A program made the translations under genes and the position numbers. A stretch of 64,000 bases of DNA from Colwellia sp. D2M02 (GTDB lineage: Bacteria > Pseudomonadota > Gammaproteobacteria > Enterobacterales > Alteromonadaceae), in contig NZ_JAHKPW010000011.1 in the NCBI RefSeq assembly GCF_018860755.1, positions 25,772 through 89,771 of the forward strand, read 5' to 3'. Under the pieces are notes generated by a model. It was given only the letters and a program-made list of their open reading frames with translations, made no database searches and had not been told where the DNA came from. This document shows, in pieces, positions 1-7,824 of this stretch. Position 1 is the first letter of the stretch. Each line of letters opens with the position of its first letter.

Positions 1-663
1 GACACGGCTAAACAACAAAAACTAGCAAGAACTACCGTACATCATACATTTAAACATTTTATCTCTTTTATGAGCATCACAGGTATTTCGACATTTAACG
101 TGAATGAACGGCAACATTTACAACAAATATCCGGACAATTAATACTTGCCAATCACCCTTCATTAATAGATGTGGTATTATTGATTTCACTCGTACCTAA
201 TGCTAATTGTGTTGTAAAAGCTCACCTTTTTAGAAACCCTTTTATGCGAGGCGTGATCAACAATACTGGTTATATTAGCAATGATGATCCCGAAGAATTA
301 ATACAAGATTGTAATGCTGCGTTACAAGCAGGTCATAACTTAATTATTTTTCCTGAAGGCACACGCACTACGCCAGGTAAGCCAATAAAGTTTCAACGAG
401 GTGCGGCTAATATTGCTTTACGTTGTCAGGCAACACTTTGTTGTATAACGCTAAAAGTAGAGCCTGCAACATTAACAAAAACAGAAAAGTGGTATCAGGT
501 ACCAGAAAAAAAATTTGAAGTGTGTTTAAAAGTGATAGCTACTACGCCAAAATTTACACATTTAACATCAACCCCTATAAGTAAAGGTTCACGTATTTTC
601 ACCCGTGAATTAGAGCAGTTTTTTAGAGAGGAGATACACAATAATGACGGACTTAAAAGCTAA
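1..663 (+). CDS. apeD: ApeD-like lysophospholipid acyltransferase, 5' end cut by window edge
   Basis: The reading frame is open from base 1, so the true start lies upstream; 220 codons are visible. It is a PlsC/LPLAT-type acyltransferase: the catalytic HX4D motif (HPSLID) is at visible residues 52-57 and the substrate-binding FPEGTR motif at 117-122. Such enzymes transfer an acyl chain from a carrier to a glycerol or sugar hydroxyl at the inner membrane. In aryl polyene clusters this position is ApeD, thought to help build the lipid anchor. Its end overlaps the following acyl carrier protein gene by 20 bases, which indicates one operon. An ATG at base 70 is internal, because homology-like sequence continues in frame upstream of it. 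Confidence 0.85.
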   Translation, partial: DTAKQQKLARTTVHHTFKHFISFMSITGISTFNVNERQHLQQISGQLILANHPSLIDVVLLISLVPNANCVVKAHLFRNPFMRGVINNTGYISNDDPEELIQDCNAALQAGHNLIIFPEGTRTTPGKPIKFQRGAANIALRCQATLCCITLKVEPATLTKTEKWYQVPEKKFEVCLKVIATTPKFTHLTSTPISKGSRIFTRELEQFFREEIHNNDGLKS

Positions 664-898
664 TTTAAAAGCACTCATTATAGAAACATTAGATTTAGAA
701 GATGTCAGTGTTGACGATATACAAGATGACGAGCCACTGTTCATTGACGGTTTAGGTTTAGACAGCATTGATGCATTAGAGTTAGGTTTAGCGATCAAAA
801 AAACCTTTAATGTAAAAATTGATGCCAATTCAGACGACACTAAGCAACACTTTAGCTCGGTTAATAGCCTGAGCCAATTTATTACCGAAAACAAGTAA
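644..898 (+). CDS. apeE: Acyl carrier protein ApeE
   Basis: This 84-residue acidic protein has the phosphopantetheine attachment motif GLDSIDALEL, with Ser41 as the expected attachment site. It should carry the growing polyene chain as a thioester in the cytoplasm. A good ribosome-binding site (GAGGAG, about 8 bases upstream) supports the ATG even though it lies inside the end of the acyltransferase gene. A second, distinct carrier protein follows directly. Paired carriers in this order are the norm in aryl polyene clusters, where one is the main chain carrier. Which of the two does what cannot be read from the sequence. Confidence 0.9.
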   Translation: MTDLKANLKALIIETLDLEDVSVDDIQDDEPLFIDGLGLDSIDALELGLAIKKTFNVKIDANSDDTKQHFSSVNSLSQFITENK

Positions 899-911
899 AC
901 GTAGGCTAGCA

Positions 912-1157
912 ATGAAATCGAGACAAGAGTTATTTGACACCCTAAGCACCATATTAGTAGAAGAGTTTGAAATTGACGCCAGTGAAATTACTGCCGAAGC
1001 TAATCTTTATGAAGATTTAGATTTAGACAGCATTGATGCCGTAGATTTAGTGGTAAGACTACGCACCATTACTGGCAAAAAAATTGAGCCTGACGCTTTT
1101 AAACAAGTAAGAACGATTAATGATGTGGTTAACGAAATGGAAAAGCTGATTGCTTAA
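912..1157 (+). CDS. apeF: Acyl carrier protein ApeF
   Basis: This is a second small carrier protein of 81 residues with the motif DLDSIDAVDL, Ser40 being the predicted phosphopantetheinylated residue. It differs from its upstream neighbour throughout, so it is not a fresh duplication. It starts 13 bases after the first carrier gene ends. In characterised aryl polyene systems two carriers are used with the ligase and ketosynthases, probably dividing starter loading and chain extension; this division is inference here. Confidence 0.9.
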   Translation: MKSRQELFDTLSTILVEEFEIDASEITAEANLYEDLDLDSIDAVDLVVRLRTITGKKIEPDAFKQVRTINDVVNEMEKLIA

Positions 1158-1165
1158 GTATTTCT

Positions 1166-1732
1166 GTGACTAAAATCCTCGTAGCGCTTTCTTTTACGTT
1201 AATCATTTTATACCCAGTAGCTGTTTATACTGGGTTGCAATACCTTGAGAATCGTACTTTAGCTTTTGCCCTTATTGGCTTATTTTTAGTGCGATTAGTA
1301 CTCAGCAAACGTATTAAGCAATCTATTCCTTGGATGAATCACATCTTTATTGCGGTTATTGCTGTACTGGCCTTGACCGCAATTTTTGATATTAGTATTG
1401 GCGTTTTGCTATACCCTTTGGTGATCAACTTATCAATGTTAGCAATATTTGCTTATTCATTACTTAAAAAGCCGAGCATTATTGAAACCCTCGCTCGCCT
1501 TCAAGAGCCCAATTTACCGACATCAGCCATTCCTTATACTGAAAATGTTACCCGTGTTTGGTGTGTATTTTTTATTATTAATGGCACTATTTCGTTGTAC
1601 ACTGCACTATTTACCAGTATCGAAACATGGACCTTATACAACGGCTTAATTGCTTATTTATTAATGGGGACTTTGATGACCGTTGAATGGCTTGTTCGAC
1701 AACGTGTTAAAGCGAAACACTCTCATGACTAA
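1166..1732 (+). CDS. apeG: ApeG, COG4648-type integral membrane protein
   Basis: This 188-residue protein is almost wholly hydrophobic, with about five or six likely membrane helices and a basic C-terminal tail. It begins at a GTG eight bases after the stop of the second carrier gene. Its length, topology and place between carriers and ligase match the COG4648 membrane protein found in aryl polyene and xanthomonadin clusters. No catalytic motif is visible and its biochemical role is unknown; a part in membrane assembly or transfer of the pigment is a guess from context. Its stop overlaps the next start by eight bases (ATGACTAA arrangement). Confidence 0.8.
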   Translation: MTKILVALSFTLIILYPVAVYTGLQYLENRTLAFALIGLFLVRLVLSKRIKQSIPWMNHIFIAVIAVLALTAIFDISIGVLLYPLVINLSMLAIFAYSLLKKPSIIETLARLQEPNLPTSAIPYTENVTRVWCVFFIINGTISLYTALFTSIETWTLYNGLIAYLLMGTLMTVEWLVRQRVKAKHSHD

Positions 1733-3125
1733 CTTATCGTACTTAGCCAAAAAATCGCCTTTATTTTCTTTAGCTGAAGGGGATTTTTCCGGAGAAAATT
1801 TTTTACAAGACGTTGCCTTTTTTCACAAAAAAATACAACAGTTCAATAAAACACAACTTAACGCGGTGGTGTTAAATGAAAGCAATACATACCGCTTTGC
1901 CGTACGGTTATTTGCCTTAGCACAGCACGGTATTACCATTTATATTCCGAATAATAGTCAACCTGAAACGCTCAAAGAGTTGCAACAGTTTAGTCAATTT
2001 TCAGCTGGCTCAGCTAATTTCCCCGCAGGTTTTTACTCGTTAGAGCGCTCAGTTATTGATGATGAAAATGATATAGCTGACAAATCACAACTAAGTAATA
2101 CATTGATGTGGCCAACCACAGGTAAGTTAATATTTTCTACCTCAGGCTCTACTGGTAAAGCAAAATTAATTGAAAAGCACTGGTGGCAGCTCAACAAAGA
2201 GCTTAGCTGTTTAATTACTACTTTTGCAGAGCACAGCCAACGTATTAATGCTGAGAGTACATTTATTACCACAGTGCCACATCATCATATTTACGGTATG
2301 TTGTTTAGGTTATTGTGGCCGTTAAAAATTTCAGCCACCCTTGAACGACAAATAGATTACCCTGAAAGCGCGCTGAATCTGCTCAAGGCGAATAATAATA
2401 TTGTCCTTATTTCCAGCCCTGCTTTTTTGAAGCGCTTATCAAAAGATAATGTTTTCTCACCTTATACGAGTAATTTTAATCGCATTTTTTCATCGGGTGG
2501 TAAGTTGGATGATAATGACGCACTCACACTGGCTCAACAATTAAGTTTAGGTATAACTCAGGTTTACGGCAGTACAGAGTCTGGCGGTATTGCACATCGA
2601 CAAGTAACAACATTACCAGCAGAGCCTTGGACTGTGTTCCATGACATTACTATTAAATGCCATGACACAACACAACAATTACTGCTCAATTCACCTTATT
2701 TAACCGACAGTTCAACAATTACAGCACATAACTGGTTTGTCATGGACGACATTATTGAATTGATTTCACCTCAACAATTTAACTTACTAGGCCGCACTGA
2801 CCGTACAGTGAAAATTGAAGATAAACGAGTTAATTTATCAGATATTGAAGCAAGCTTAACGGTGCACCCGTGGATTGATGAGGCACGTATTATTGTAAAG
2901 CAAGGGCAGCGAGATGTCCTCGCAGCCGTTATAGTTTTAACACCAACGGGGAAAATGGCGCAAAGTGAGCTCAGCAAGCTTCAAATGAATCAGCAGTTAA
3001 AACAAACCTTAAGTGAAAAGTTTAATGCTCTTTGTCTTCCAAAAAAATGGCGCTACCTAAGCGAATTACCTTATAATCTGCAGGGAAAATTAACCCAGGC
3101 AGCTTTGGAGAAGGTATTTGACTAG
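1725..3125 (+). CDS. apeH: ApeH, AMP-dependent aryl/acyl-ACP ligase
   Basis: This is an adenylate-forming enzyme of 466 residues that should activate the aromatic acid starter as an acyl-AMP and load it on a carrier protein. The phosphate-binding loop TSGSTGKAK is at residues 139-147, YGSTESGG forms the A5 motif, and GRTDRTVKIEDKRV matches the A8 hinge. The ATG at 1725 is preferred over an in-frame TTG at 1683, because it gives the usual short overlap with the apeG stop. With the ammonia-lyase encoded downstream, the likely substrate is a cinnamate- or hydroxybenzoate-type acid, but the exact acid is not readable. Confidence 0.87.
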   Translation: MTNLSYLAKKSPLFSLAEGDFSGENFLQDVAFFHKKIQQFNKTQLNAVVLNESNTYRFAVRLFALAQHGITIYIPNNSQPETLKELQQFSQFSAGSANFPAGFYSLERSVIDDENDIADKSQLSNTLMWPTTGKLIFSTSGSTGKAKLIEKHWWQLNKELSCLITTFAEHSQRINAESTFITTVPHHHIYGMLFRLLWPLKISATLERQIDYPESALNLLKANNNIVLISSPAFLKRLSKDNVFSPYTSNFNRIFSSGGKLDDNDALTLAQQLSLGITQVYGSTESGGIAHRQVTTLPAEPWTVFHDITIKCHDTTQQLLLNSPYLTDSSTITAHNWFVMDDIIELISPQQFNLLGRTDRTVKIEDKRVNLSDIEASLTVHPWIDEARIIVKQGQRDVLAAVIVLTPTGKMAQSELSKLQMNQQLKQTLSEKFNALCLPKKWRYLSELPYNLQGKLTQAALEKVFD

Positions 3126-3477
3126 TTTGCAAAATACCCAAGTAGAAATAACTCACCATCAAAAAACAACACACGGAGCGCTACTGACTTTTATGGTTGA
3201 GCCTAGTCTCGATTATTTTAAAGGACATTTTCCTACGGCTCCAATACTTGCTGGTGTGGTACAACTCGACTGGGCTGTTAATTTTGGTCAACAATACTTG
3301 TCATTAAAACCCCATGCAGTAAAGCAAGTCGAAGTATTAAAATACCAATTAGTGATCACGCCAAATACCCAAGTCTTTTTAGAGTTAGAACAAAAAAGCG
3401 AGGTTAAATTTACCTTCAAGTTTTATTCTGAACACGGTACACATTCTTCTGGTCGCATTGTTTTAGAGGAAAACTAA
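3118..3477 (+). CDS. apeI: ApeI, hotdog-fold 3-hydroxyacyl-ACP dehydratase
   Basis: This 119-residue single hotdog domain belongs to the FabA/FabZ-like group. The segment GHFPTAPILAG, with His37, corresponds to the conserved dehydratase active-site region. It should remove water from the 3-hydroxyacyl intermediate in each polyene extension cycle. The start is a TTG overlapping the apeH stop, with a GGAG about seven bases upstream; a second TTG three codons on is possible and no ATG fits. In studied systems ApeI pairs with ApeP (encoded at 13090) as a heterodimer; both are present here. Confidence 0.85.
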   Translation: MTSLQNTQVEITHHQKTTHGALLTFMVEPSLDYFKGHFPTAPILAGVVQLDWAVNFGQQYLSLKPHAVKQVEVLKYQLVITPNTQVFLELEQKSEVKFTFKFYSEHGTHSSGRIVLEEN

Positions 3478-4220
3478 TGTCATATTGCTTTATTATTCCT
3501 AATTACAATCATATCCATAAGTTTTCATCGTTTATCAATAAGTTAATTCAGTATAAGCTGCCTATTATTGTGATTAACGATGGCAGTGATACCAATACCG
3601 AACTGGCGCTACGCACACTAGCAACCGAGCAACCGAGCATAACATTACTACACCACCAGCGTAATTTAGGCAAAGGTGCGGCCGTACAAACAGGGTTAAG
3701 TTACGCTTATCAGCAAGGTTTTAGCCATGCATTACAAGTCGATGCTGATGGTCAGCATGACTTGAATGATATTGATACGTTTATCAACTTATCTAAAGCA
3801 TCGCCACTGACACTGATTTCAGGTACACCAATGTATGATGAGTCAATTCCAAAGCATCGGTATTTTGCGCGTTACATCACCCATGTCTGGGTTTATATTG
3901 AAACCTTATCGCTACAAGTAAAAGATAGTATGTGCGGCTTTCGCGTTTATCCGTTAGCGGCATACAATATCCTTAGTGATAAAGTTGCCTTAGGTAATCG
4001 TATGGATTTTGATACCGAAGTACTGGTGCGTCTTTATTGGCAAAACTGCCCTATTACTTTTGTGCCCACTAAAGTTATTTATCCTGAGGACGGCAGTTCT
4101 CACTTTCGCCCTTTAGAAGACAACATTAGAATTTCTTGGATGCATACACGTTTATTTTTCGGCATGTTAATCCGCAGCCCAGCTTTGCTCTACAAAAACA
4201 TTAAGCGCTGGTTGTCATGA
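3477..4220 (+). CDS. Family 2 glycosyltransferase (N-terminal half of an ApeJ-like function)
   Basis: This 247-residue GT-A fold enzyme shows the nucleotide-binding VINDGSDT segment near residues 32-39 and a DXD-type metal site DADGQH at 89-94. It resembles dolichyl-phosphate-mannose-synthase-like family 2 transferases. It would add a sugar to the pigment or its lipid anchor at the cytoplasmic face. Start and previous stop share one base, and its end overlaps the next gene by four bases. In many aryl polyene clusters the glycosyltransferase and the following acyltransferase are one fused protein (ApeJ); here they are clearly two genes. Donor and acceptor are unknown. Confidence 0.85.
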   Translation: MSYCFIIPNYNHIHKFSSFINKLIQYKLPIIVINDGSDTNTELALRTLATEQPSITLLHHQRNLGKGAAVQTGLSYAYQQGFSHALQVDADGQHDLNDIDTFINLSKASPLTLISGTPMYDESIPKHRYFARYITHVWVYIETLSLQVKDSMCGFRVYPLAAYNILSDKVALGNRMDFDTEVLVRLYWQNCPITFVPTKVIYPEDGSSHFRPLEDNIRISWMHTRLFFGMLIRSPALLYKNIKRWLS

Positions 4221-5182
4221 CAAAAAACAAACATTGGGCCAATATTGAAGAGCGTGGCTCTTTGCTTGGTATGAAGTTACTCTTTGCCATTTATCGACTG
4301 CTAGGCCGCAGAATATTATTGATTTTTTTATTCCCTGTAGTGCTATATATTTACGCCACAGGTAAAGCAGCACGCACAGCGTCACGTGACTTTTTAACGC
4401 AAGTTAACTATTACAACGGCAATAAAAAAAGCGCCTCATGGCTAGCTGGCTTAAAGCACTTTTTAGCGTTTGCAGATTCTGCCTTTGATAAAATAGATGC
4501 TTGGCTTGGTAATATCACCACCGCCGACATTATTTATAATCAAGACGGGGTTATGCAAAGCATTATTGAGAACAAAAAGGGAGCTATTTTTATTGGCTCT
4601 CATTTAGGTAATATTGAAGTTTGCCGCGCACTAAGTCAGGGGCGGTACCATATACCTATTAATGTCTTGGTTTTCACTGAAAATGCGATCAAGTTCAATG
4701 AAGTATTAAAGAAGGCAGCTGATAATGTCAGCGTTAACTTAATTCAGTTAAGTAATATTGGTCCTGAACTGGCAATTAGTTTGCAAGAAAAAGTTAATCA
4801 AGGTGAAATCATTGTCATTGTCGGAGACCGGACCAGTGTTTCAGTGGCTGGTAGAGTTGTGTATAGCCCATTTATTGGTAAAGACGCTCCTTTTTCACAA
4901 GGTCCTTTTATTTTAGCGGCATTATTAAAGTGCCCTATTTATTGGTTATTTTGTCTCAAAGAAGGTAAGAAGTTTCGAGTAATCTTTGAACATGTCAGCG
5001 ACGAATTAGCTTTACCTAGAAAACAACGTACTCAAGTGCTTGAATCATTCATTAACCTATATGCTGATAGACTGAGTTTTTATGCCGCGAAATACCCGCA
5101 GCAATGGTTTAATTTTTATGATTTTTGGCAGCAAGACCAAGCCGTGAGTCGAAAAGAGAGCAACGGAGAAAGTAAACAGTGA
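4217..5182 (+). CDS. LpxL/HtrB-like lysophospholipid acyltransferase (C-terminal half of an ApeJ-like function)
   Basis: This 321-residue protein has one N-terminal hydrophobic helix (about residues 32-47) and the HX4E acyltransferase motif HLGNIE at 129-134. This is the catalytic pattern of the lipid A late acyltransferase (LpxL/LpxM) superfamily. It probably acylates the glycosylated anchor of the aryl polyene at the inner membrane. It follows the glycosyltransferase with an ATGA overlap, as expected if the two act in sequence. A general lipid A acyltransferase role is less likely because it is embedded in the pigment operon. Confidence 0.83.
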   Translation: MTKNKHWANIEERGSLLGMKLLFAIYRLLGRRILLIFLFPVVLYIYATGKAARTASRDFLTQVNYYNGNKKSASWLAGLKHFLAFADSAFDKIDAWLGNITTADIIYNQDGVMQSIIENKKGAIFIGSHLGNIEVCRALSQGRYHIPINVLVFTENAIKFNEVLKKAADNVSVNLIQLSNIGPELAISLQEKVNQGEIIVIVGDRTSVSVAGRVVYSPFIGKDAPFSQGPFILAALLKCPIYWLFCLKEGKKFRVIFEHVSDELALPRKQRTQVLESFINLYADRLSFYAAKYPQQWFNFYDFWQQDQAVSRKESNGESKQ

Positions 5183-6720
5183 ACAAGCAGGCAATAACTT
5201 TTGGCGCAACACGATTAACCATTGAAGATATCGTTGCAATTGCCAAGCAAGAAAATAGCGTTGAAATTACTAACGATGAATTATTCAAAGAAAAAATAGA
5301 CTCTGCTGTGCGCTTTTTAGATAAGTTGCTCGAAGAAGAAGGGGTTATTTACGGTGTTACCACTGGCTATGGCGATTCAGTTACCGTGAACATTCCTCTT
5401 GATTTAGTGAAAGAACTACCACTGCATTTGACGCGTTTTCATGGTTGTGGTTTAGGCGATTCATTTAGCCCAGAACAAGGCCGAGCCATTTTAGCAACGC
5501 GTCTTGCTTCGTTAAGCCAAGGTTATTCAGGCGTTAGCTGGCCACTATTAAACTTGCTAGTTAGCTTTATTAACAAAAATATTGTGCCTGTTATTCCACA
5601 AGAAGGCTCAGTTGGCGCAAGTGGTGACTTAACGCCATTATCTTATGTTGCAGGCGCCTTAATTGGCGAACGTGAGGTTTATTATAACAACGAAATTAGA
5701 CCGAGTAGTGAAGTACTTAATGAAGTAAATTTACAACCAATAACTTTGCGCCCGAAAGAAGGCTTAGCCATTATGAATGGCACAGCGGTGATGACAGCTT
5801 TATCATGTTTAGCTTTTAATCGCTCAGAATATCTTGCCAAATTAGCCAGTAGAATTACCGCCCTTTCCAGCTTGGCATTACAAGGGAATAGCCATCATTT
5901 TGATGAAATTTTATTCTCGGTAAAACCACACCCTGGCCAACAGCAAATTGCTACTTGGATCAGACAAGACTTAAATCATTATGAGCATCCTCGTAATTCT
6001 GATCGTTTGCAAGACCGCTATTCTATTCGCTGTGCGCCACACGTGATTGGTGTTTTACAAGACAGCTTAGGCTTTTTCAGAAGCTTAATTGAGAACGAGT
6101 TAAACTCAGCCAACGACAACCCTATTATTGATGGCCAAGGTGAGCATGTCTTACACGGCGGACATTTTTACGGTGGCCATATCGCGATGGCAATGGACAG
6201 TTTAAAAACCGCGGTTGCCAACCTAGCTGACTTAGCCGATCGCCAAATTGCTTCATTAGTTGATACCCGTTACAACAATGGTTTACCTTCTAATTTATCA
6301 GCAAGTTGTGATCAACGTCGGTTTATCAATCATGGCTTTAAAGCGGTACAAATCGGCGCATCGGCTTATACGGCAGAAGCATTAAAACACACTATGCCTG
6401 CCAGTGTTTTTTCACGCTCAACCGAATGTCATAATCAAGACAAAGTTAGCATGGGCACCATAGCCGCACGCGATGCTTTACGTGTATTGCAACTTACCGA
6501 GCAAGTATTAGCGAGTACTTTGTTAGCGGCAGTACAAGGCGTACGTTTAAGAATTATCAATAATGAGCTTGATCACGATAGCTTATCGCCATGCATTAAA
6601 GCAATGTATGACGATATTGATAGTTTTTTTGAAACTCTCAGTGAAGATCGTCCACTAGAGCCAGTCTTACGTTTTACAGTTGATGCTATTCAAAATCAAC
6701 GCTGGTCGCTATACGAGTAA
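5179..6720 (+). CDS. MIO-type aromatic amino acid ammonia-lyase of the pigment cluster
   Basis: This 513-residue enzyme belongs to the histidine/tyrosine/phenylalanine ammonia-lyase family. Ala147-Ser148-Gly149 should cyclise to the MIO electrophile, and Tyr58 in YGVTTGYG matches the catalytic tyrosine. It would deaminate an aromatic amino acid to an arylacrylate, a plausible polyene starter or precursor. By hand alignment the substrate-selectivity pair is Phe87-His88, not the Ser-His of histidine lyases nor the His-Leu of bacterial tyrosine lyases. No hut genes are nearby, so annotation as hutH would mislead. It starts with GTG, overlaps the previous gene by four bases and has an upstream GGAG. 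Confidence 0.87.
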   Translation: MNKQAITFGATRLTIEDIVAIAKQENSVEITNDELFKEKIDSAVRFLDKLLEEEGVIYGVTTGYGDSVTVNIPLDLVKELPLHLTRFHGCGLGDSFSPEQGRAILATRLASLSQGYSGVSWPLLNLLVSFINKNIVPVIPQEGSVGASGDLTPLSYVAGALIGEREVYYNNEIRPSSEVLNEVNLQPITLRPKEGLAIMNGTAVMTALSCLAFNRSEYLAKLASRITALSSLALQGNSHHFDEILFSVKPHPGQQQIATWIRQDLNHYEHPRNSDRLQDRYSIRCAPHVIGVLQDSLGFFRSLIENELNSANDNPIIDGQGEHVLHGGHFYGGHIAMAMDSLKTAVANLADLADRQIASLVDTRYNNGLPSNLSASCDQRRFINHGFKAVQIGASAYTAEALKHTMPASVFSRSTECHNQDKVSMGTIAARDALRVLQLTEQVLASTLLAAVQGVRLRIINNELDHDSLSPCIKAMYDDIDSFFETLSEDRPLEPVLRFTVDAIQNQRWSLYE

Positions 6721-6725
6721 TAAAA

Positions 6726-7151
6726 ATGAACAGTAACAACGCCTTATTATCGGCAAGTGAGTTTTATGAAGTTCCCTTTCATGACTGTGACCCTATGCAA
6801 GTAGTGTGGCACGGTAATTATGCACGCTATCTAGAATTAGCGCGTTGTAAATTATTACGCCTATTTAACTACGATTACAATGATATGTACGACTCAGGTT
6901 ATATGTGGCCAATTATTGATATGCGTATTAAATATGTTGGAGCAACGGTCTTTACTCAACAAATAAAAATTGAAGCCTTTTTAAAAGAGTACGAGCAGCG
7001 CTTAAAAATAGATTACATTATTTCTGATGCACAAACGGGTAAAAAGCTTACCAAAGCAACCACCACACAAGTCGCGGTATGCATGCAAAGTAAAGAAATG
7101 CAATTTGAGAGCCCTGCGGTACTGCTAACTAAAATAGCCAAGGTACTATAA
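6726..7151 (+). CDS. apeK: ApeK, 4-hydroxybenzoyl-CoA-type thioesterase
   Basis: This 141-residue hotdog thioesterase has the signature HDCDPMQVVWHGNYARYLE. Asp22 matches the catalytic aspartate of 4-hydroxybenzoyl-CoA thioesterases, followed by the conserved HGNY turn. It may release acyl or aryl groups from carrier proteins or edit stalled chains. It lies between the ammonia-lyase (five bases upstream) and the LolA-like gene, which begins at its last stop base, matching ApeK in order and size. The true substrate is not visible. Confidence 0.85.
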   Translation: MNSNNALLSASEFYEVPFHDCDPMQVVWHGNYARYLELARCKLLRLFNYDYNDMYDSGYMWPIIDMRIKYVGATVFTQQIKIEAFLKEYEQRLKIDYIISDAQTGKKLTKATTTQVAVCMQSKEMQFESPAVLLTKIAKVL

Positions 7152-7795
7152 TGCCAATAACACTCCCTTTAATATCGCTGTTATTGTCGCTATTAATGAC
7201 GATATTTATCAATACCGCACTGGCGCAAGATAGCAAACAAGATATCGCAGCCAAAAAAAATATTAAAACCGAACTAAGCACGCAGCAAGCTACTAACATT
7301 TTATTATTAACTAAAAATATGCAGCGCCAAGGTCAATTTACGCAGCATAAGTATTTTAAAGTGTTGAAAAAACCTTTTGTTTCTAAAGGCACGTTTAGCA
7401 TTAATCAGCAGGATTTTATATGGCAAACGCTTAAACCCGCCAAAAGTGCCATTATTTTTGAGCAAGGTATGCTCTATATTGAAGAAGCAGGAGTAAAAAA
7501 ACCAATGCCACACGCGTTAGGGTTTTCCAGCATTATTCGCCTACTCATTGCTGGTGACTTTCACGAACTTACCGATGAGTTTTCATTTTTCACCGCGAAT
7601 GTTGCCCAGTGTATAACGCTTTTGCCAAAAGATAGCGACGTAAGCAAAGTGATCAATTCACTCACCTTATGCGGTGCAGGTCAGGTTGACAAAATCACCT
7701 TGCTTGATGCTCAACACAACAAAACCGACATTATGCTAAGCTACACCCGACAAAGTTCAAAAAATAGCGCTGAAGATGTCGCACATAGCAAATAA
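7151..7795 (+). CDS. apeL: ApeL, LolA-like periplasmic lipid carrier
   Basis: This 214-residue exported protein has an N-terminal signal peptide (about residues 1-25, ending in LAQDS). The mature part shows the LolA pattern: FSINQQDFIWQTLKPAKSAI reads like the strand in which LolA proteins hold their lipid. It is thought to shuttle the lipid-linked polyene across the periplasm between the MMPL exporter and the outer-membrane lipoprotein. It is not the housekeeping lolA because it sits inside the pigment operon and is divergent in sequence. Confidence in the fold is good; the cargo is inferred. Confidence 0.8.
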   Translation: MPITLPLISLLLSLLMTIFINTALAQDSKQDIAAKKNIKTELSTQQATNILLLTKNMQRQGQFTQHKYFKVLKKPFVSKGTFSINQQDFIWQTLKPAKSAIIFEQGMLYIEEAGVKKPMPHALGFSSIIRLLIAGDFHELTDEFSFFTANVAQCITLLPKDSDVSKVINSLTLCGAGQVDKITLLDAQHNKTDIMLSYTRQSSKNSAEDVAHSK

Positions 7796-7824
7796 TATCT
7801 CCGCAGTTGCCAAAGGAATACACT

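Noticed and set aside
610..912. Minus-strand 100-codon frame across the acyl carrier protein gene
   Set aside because: It is the antisense shadow of a clear carrier protein gene.
5179..6720. Calling the ammonia-lyase hutH (histidine degradation)
   Set aside because: No hutU, hutI or hutG is nearby, it overlaps aryl polyene genes on the upstream side, and the selectivity pair is not that of histidase.
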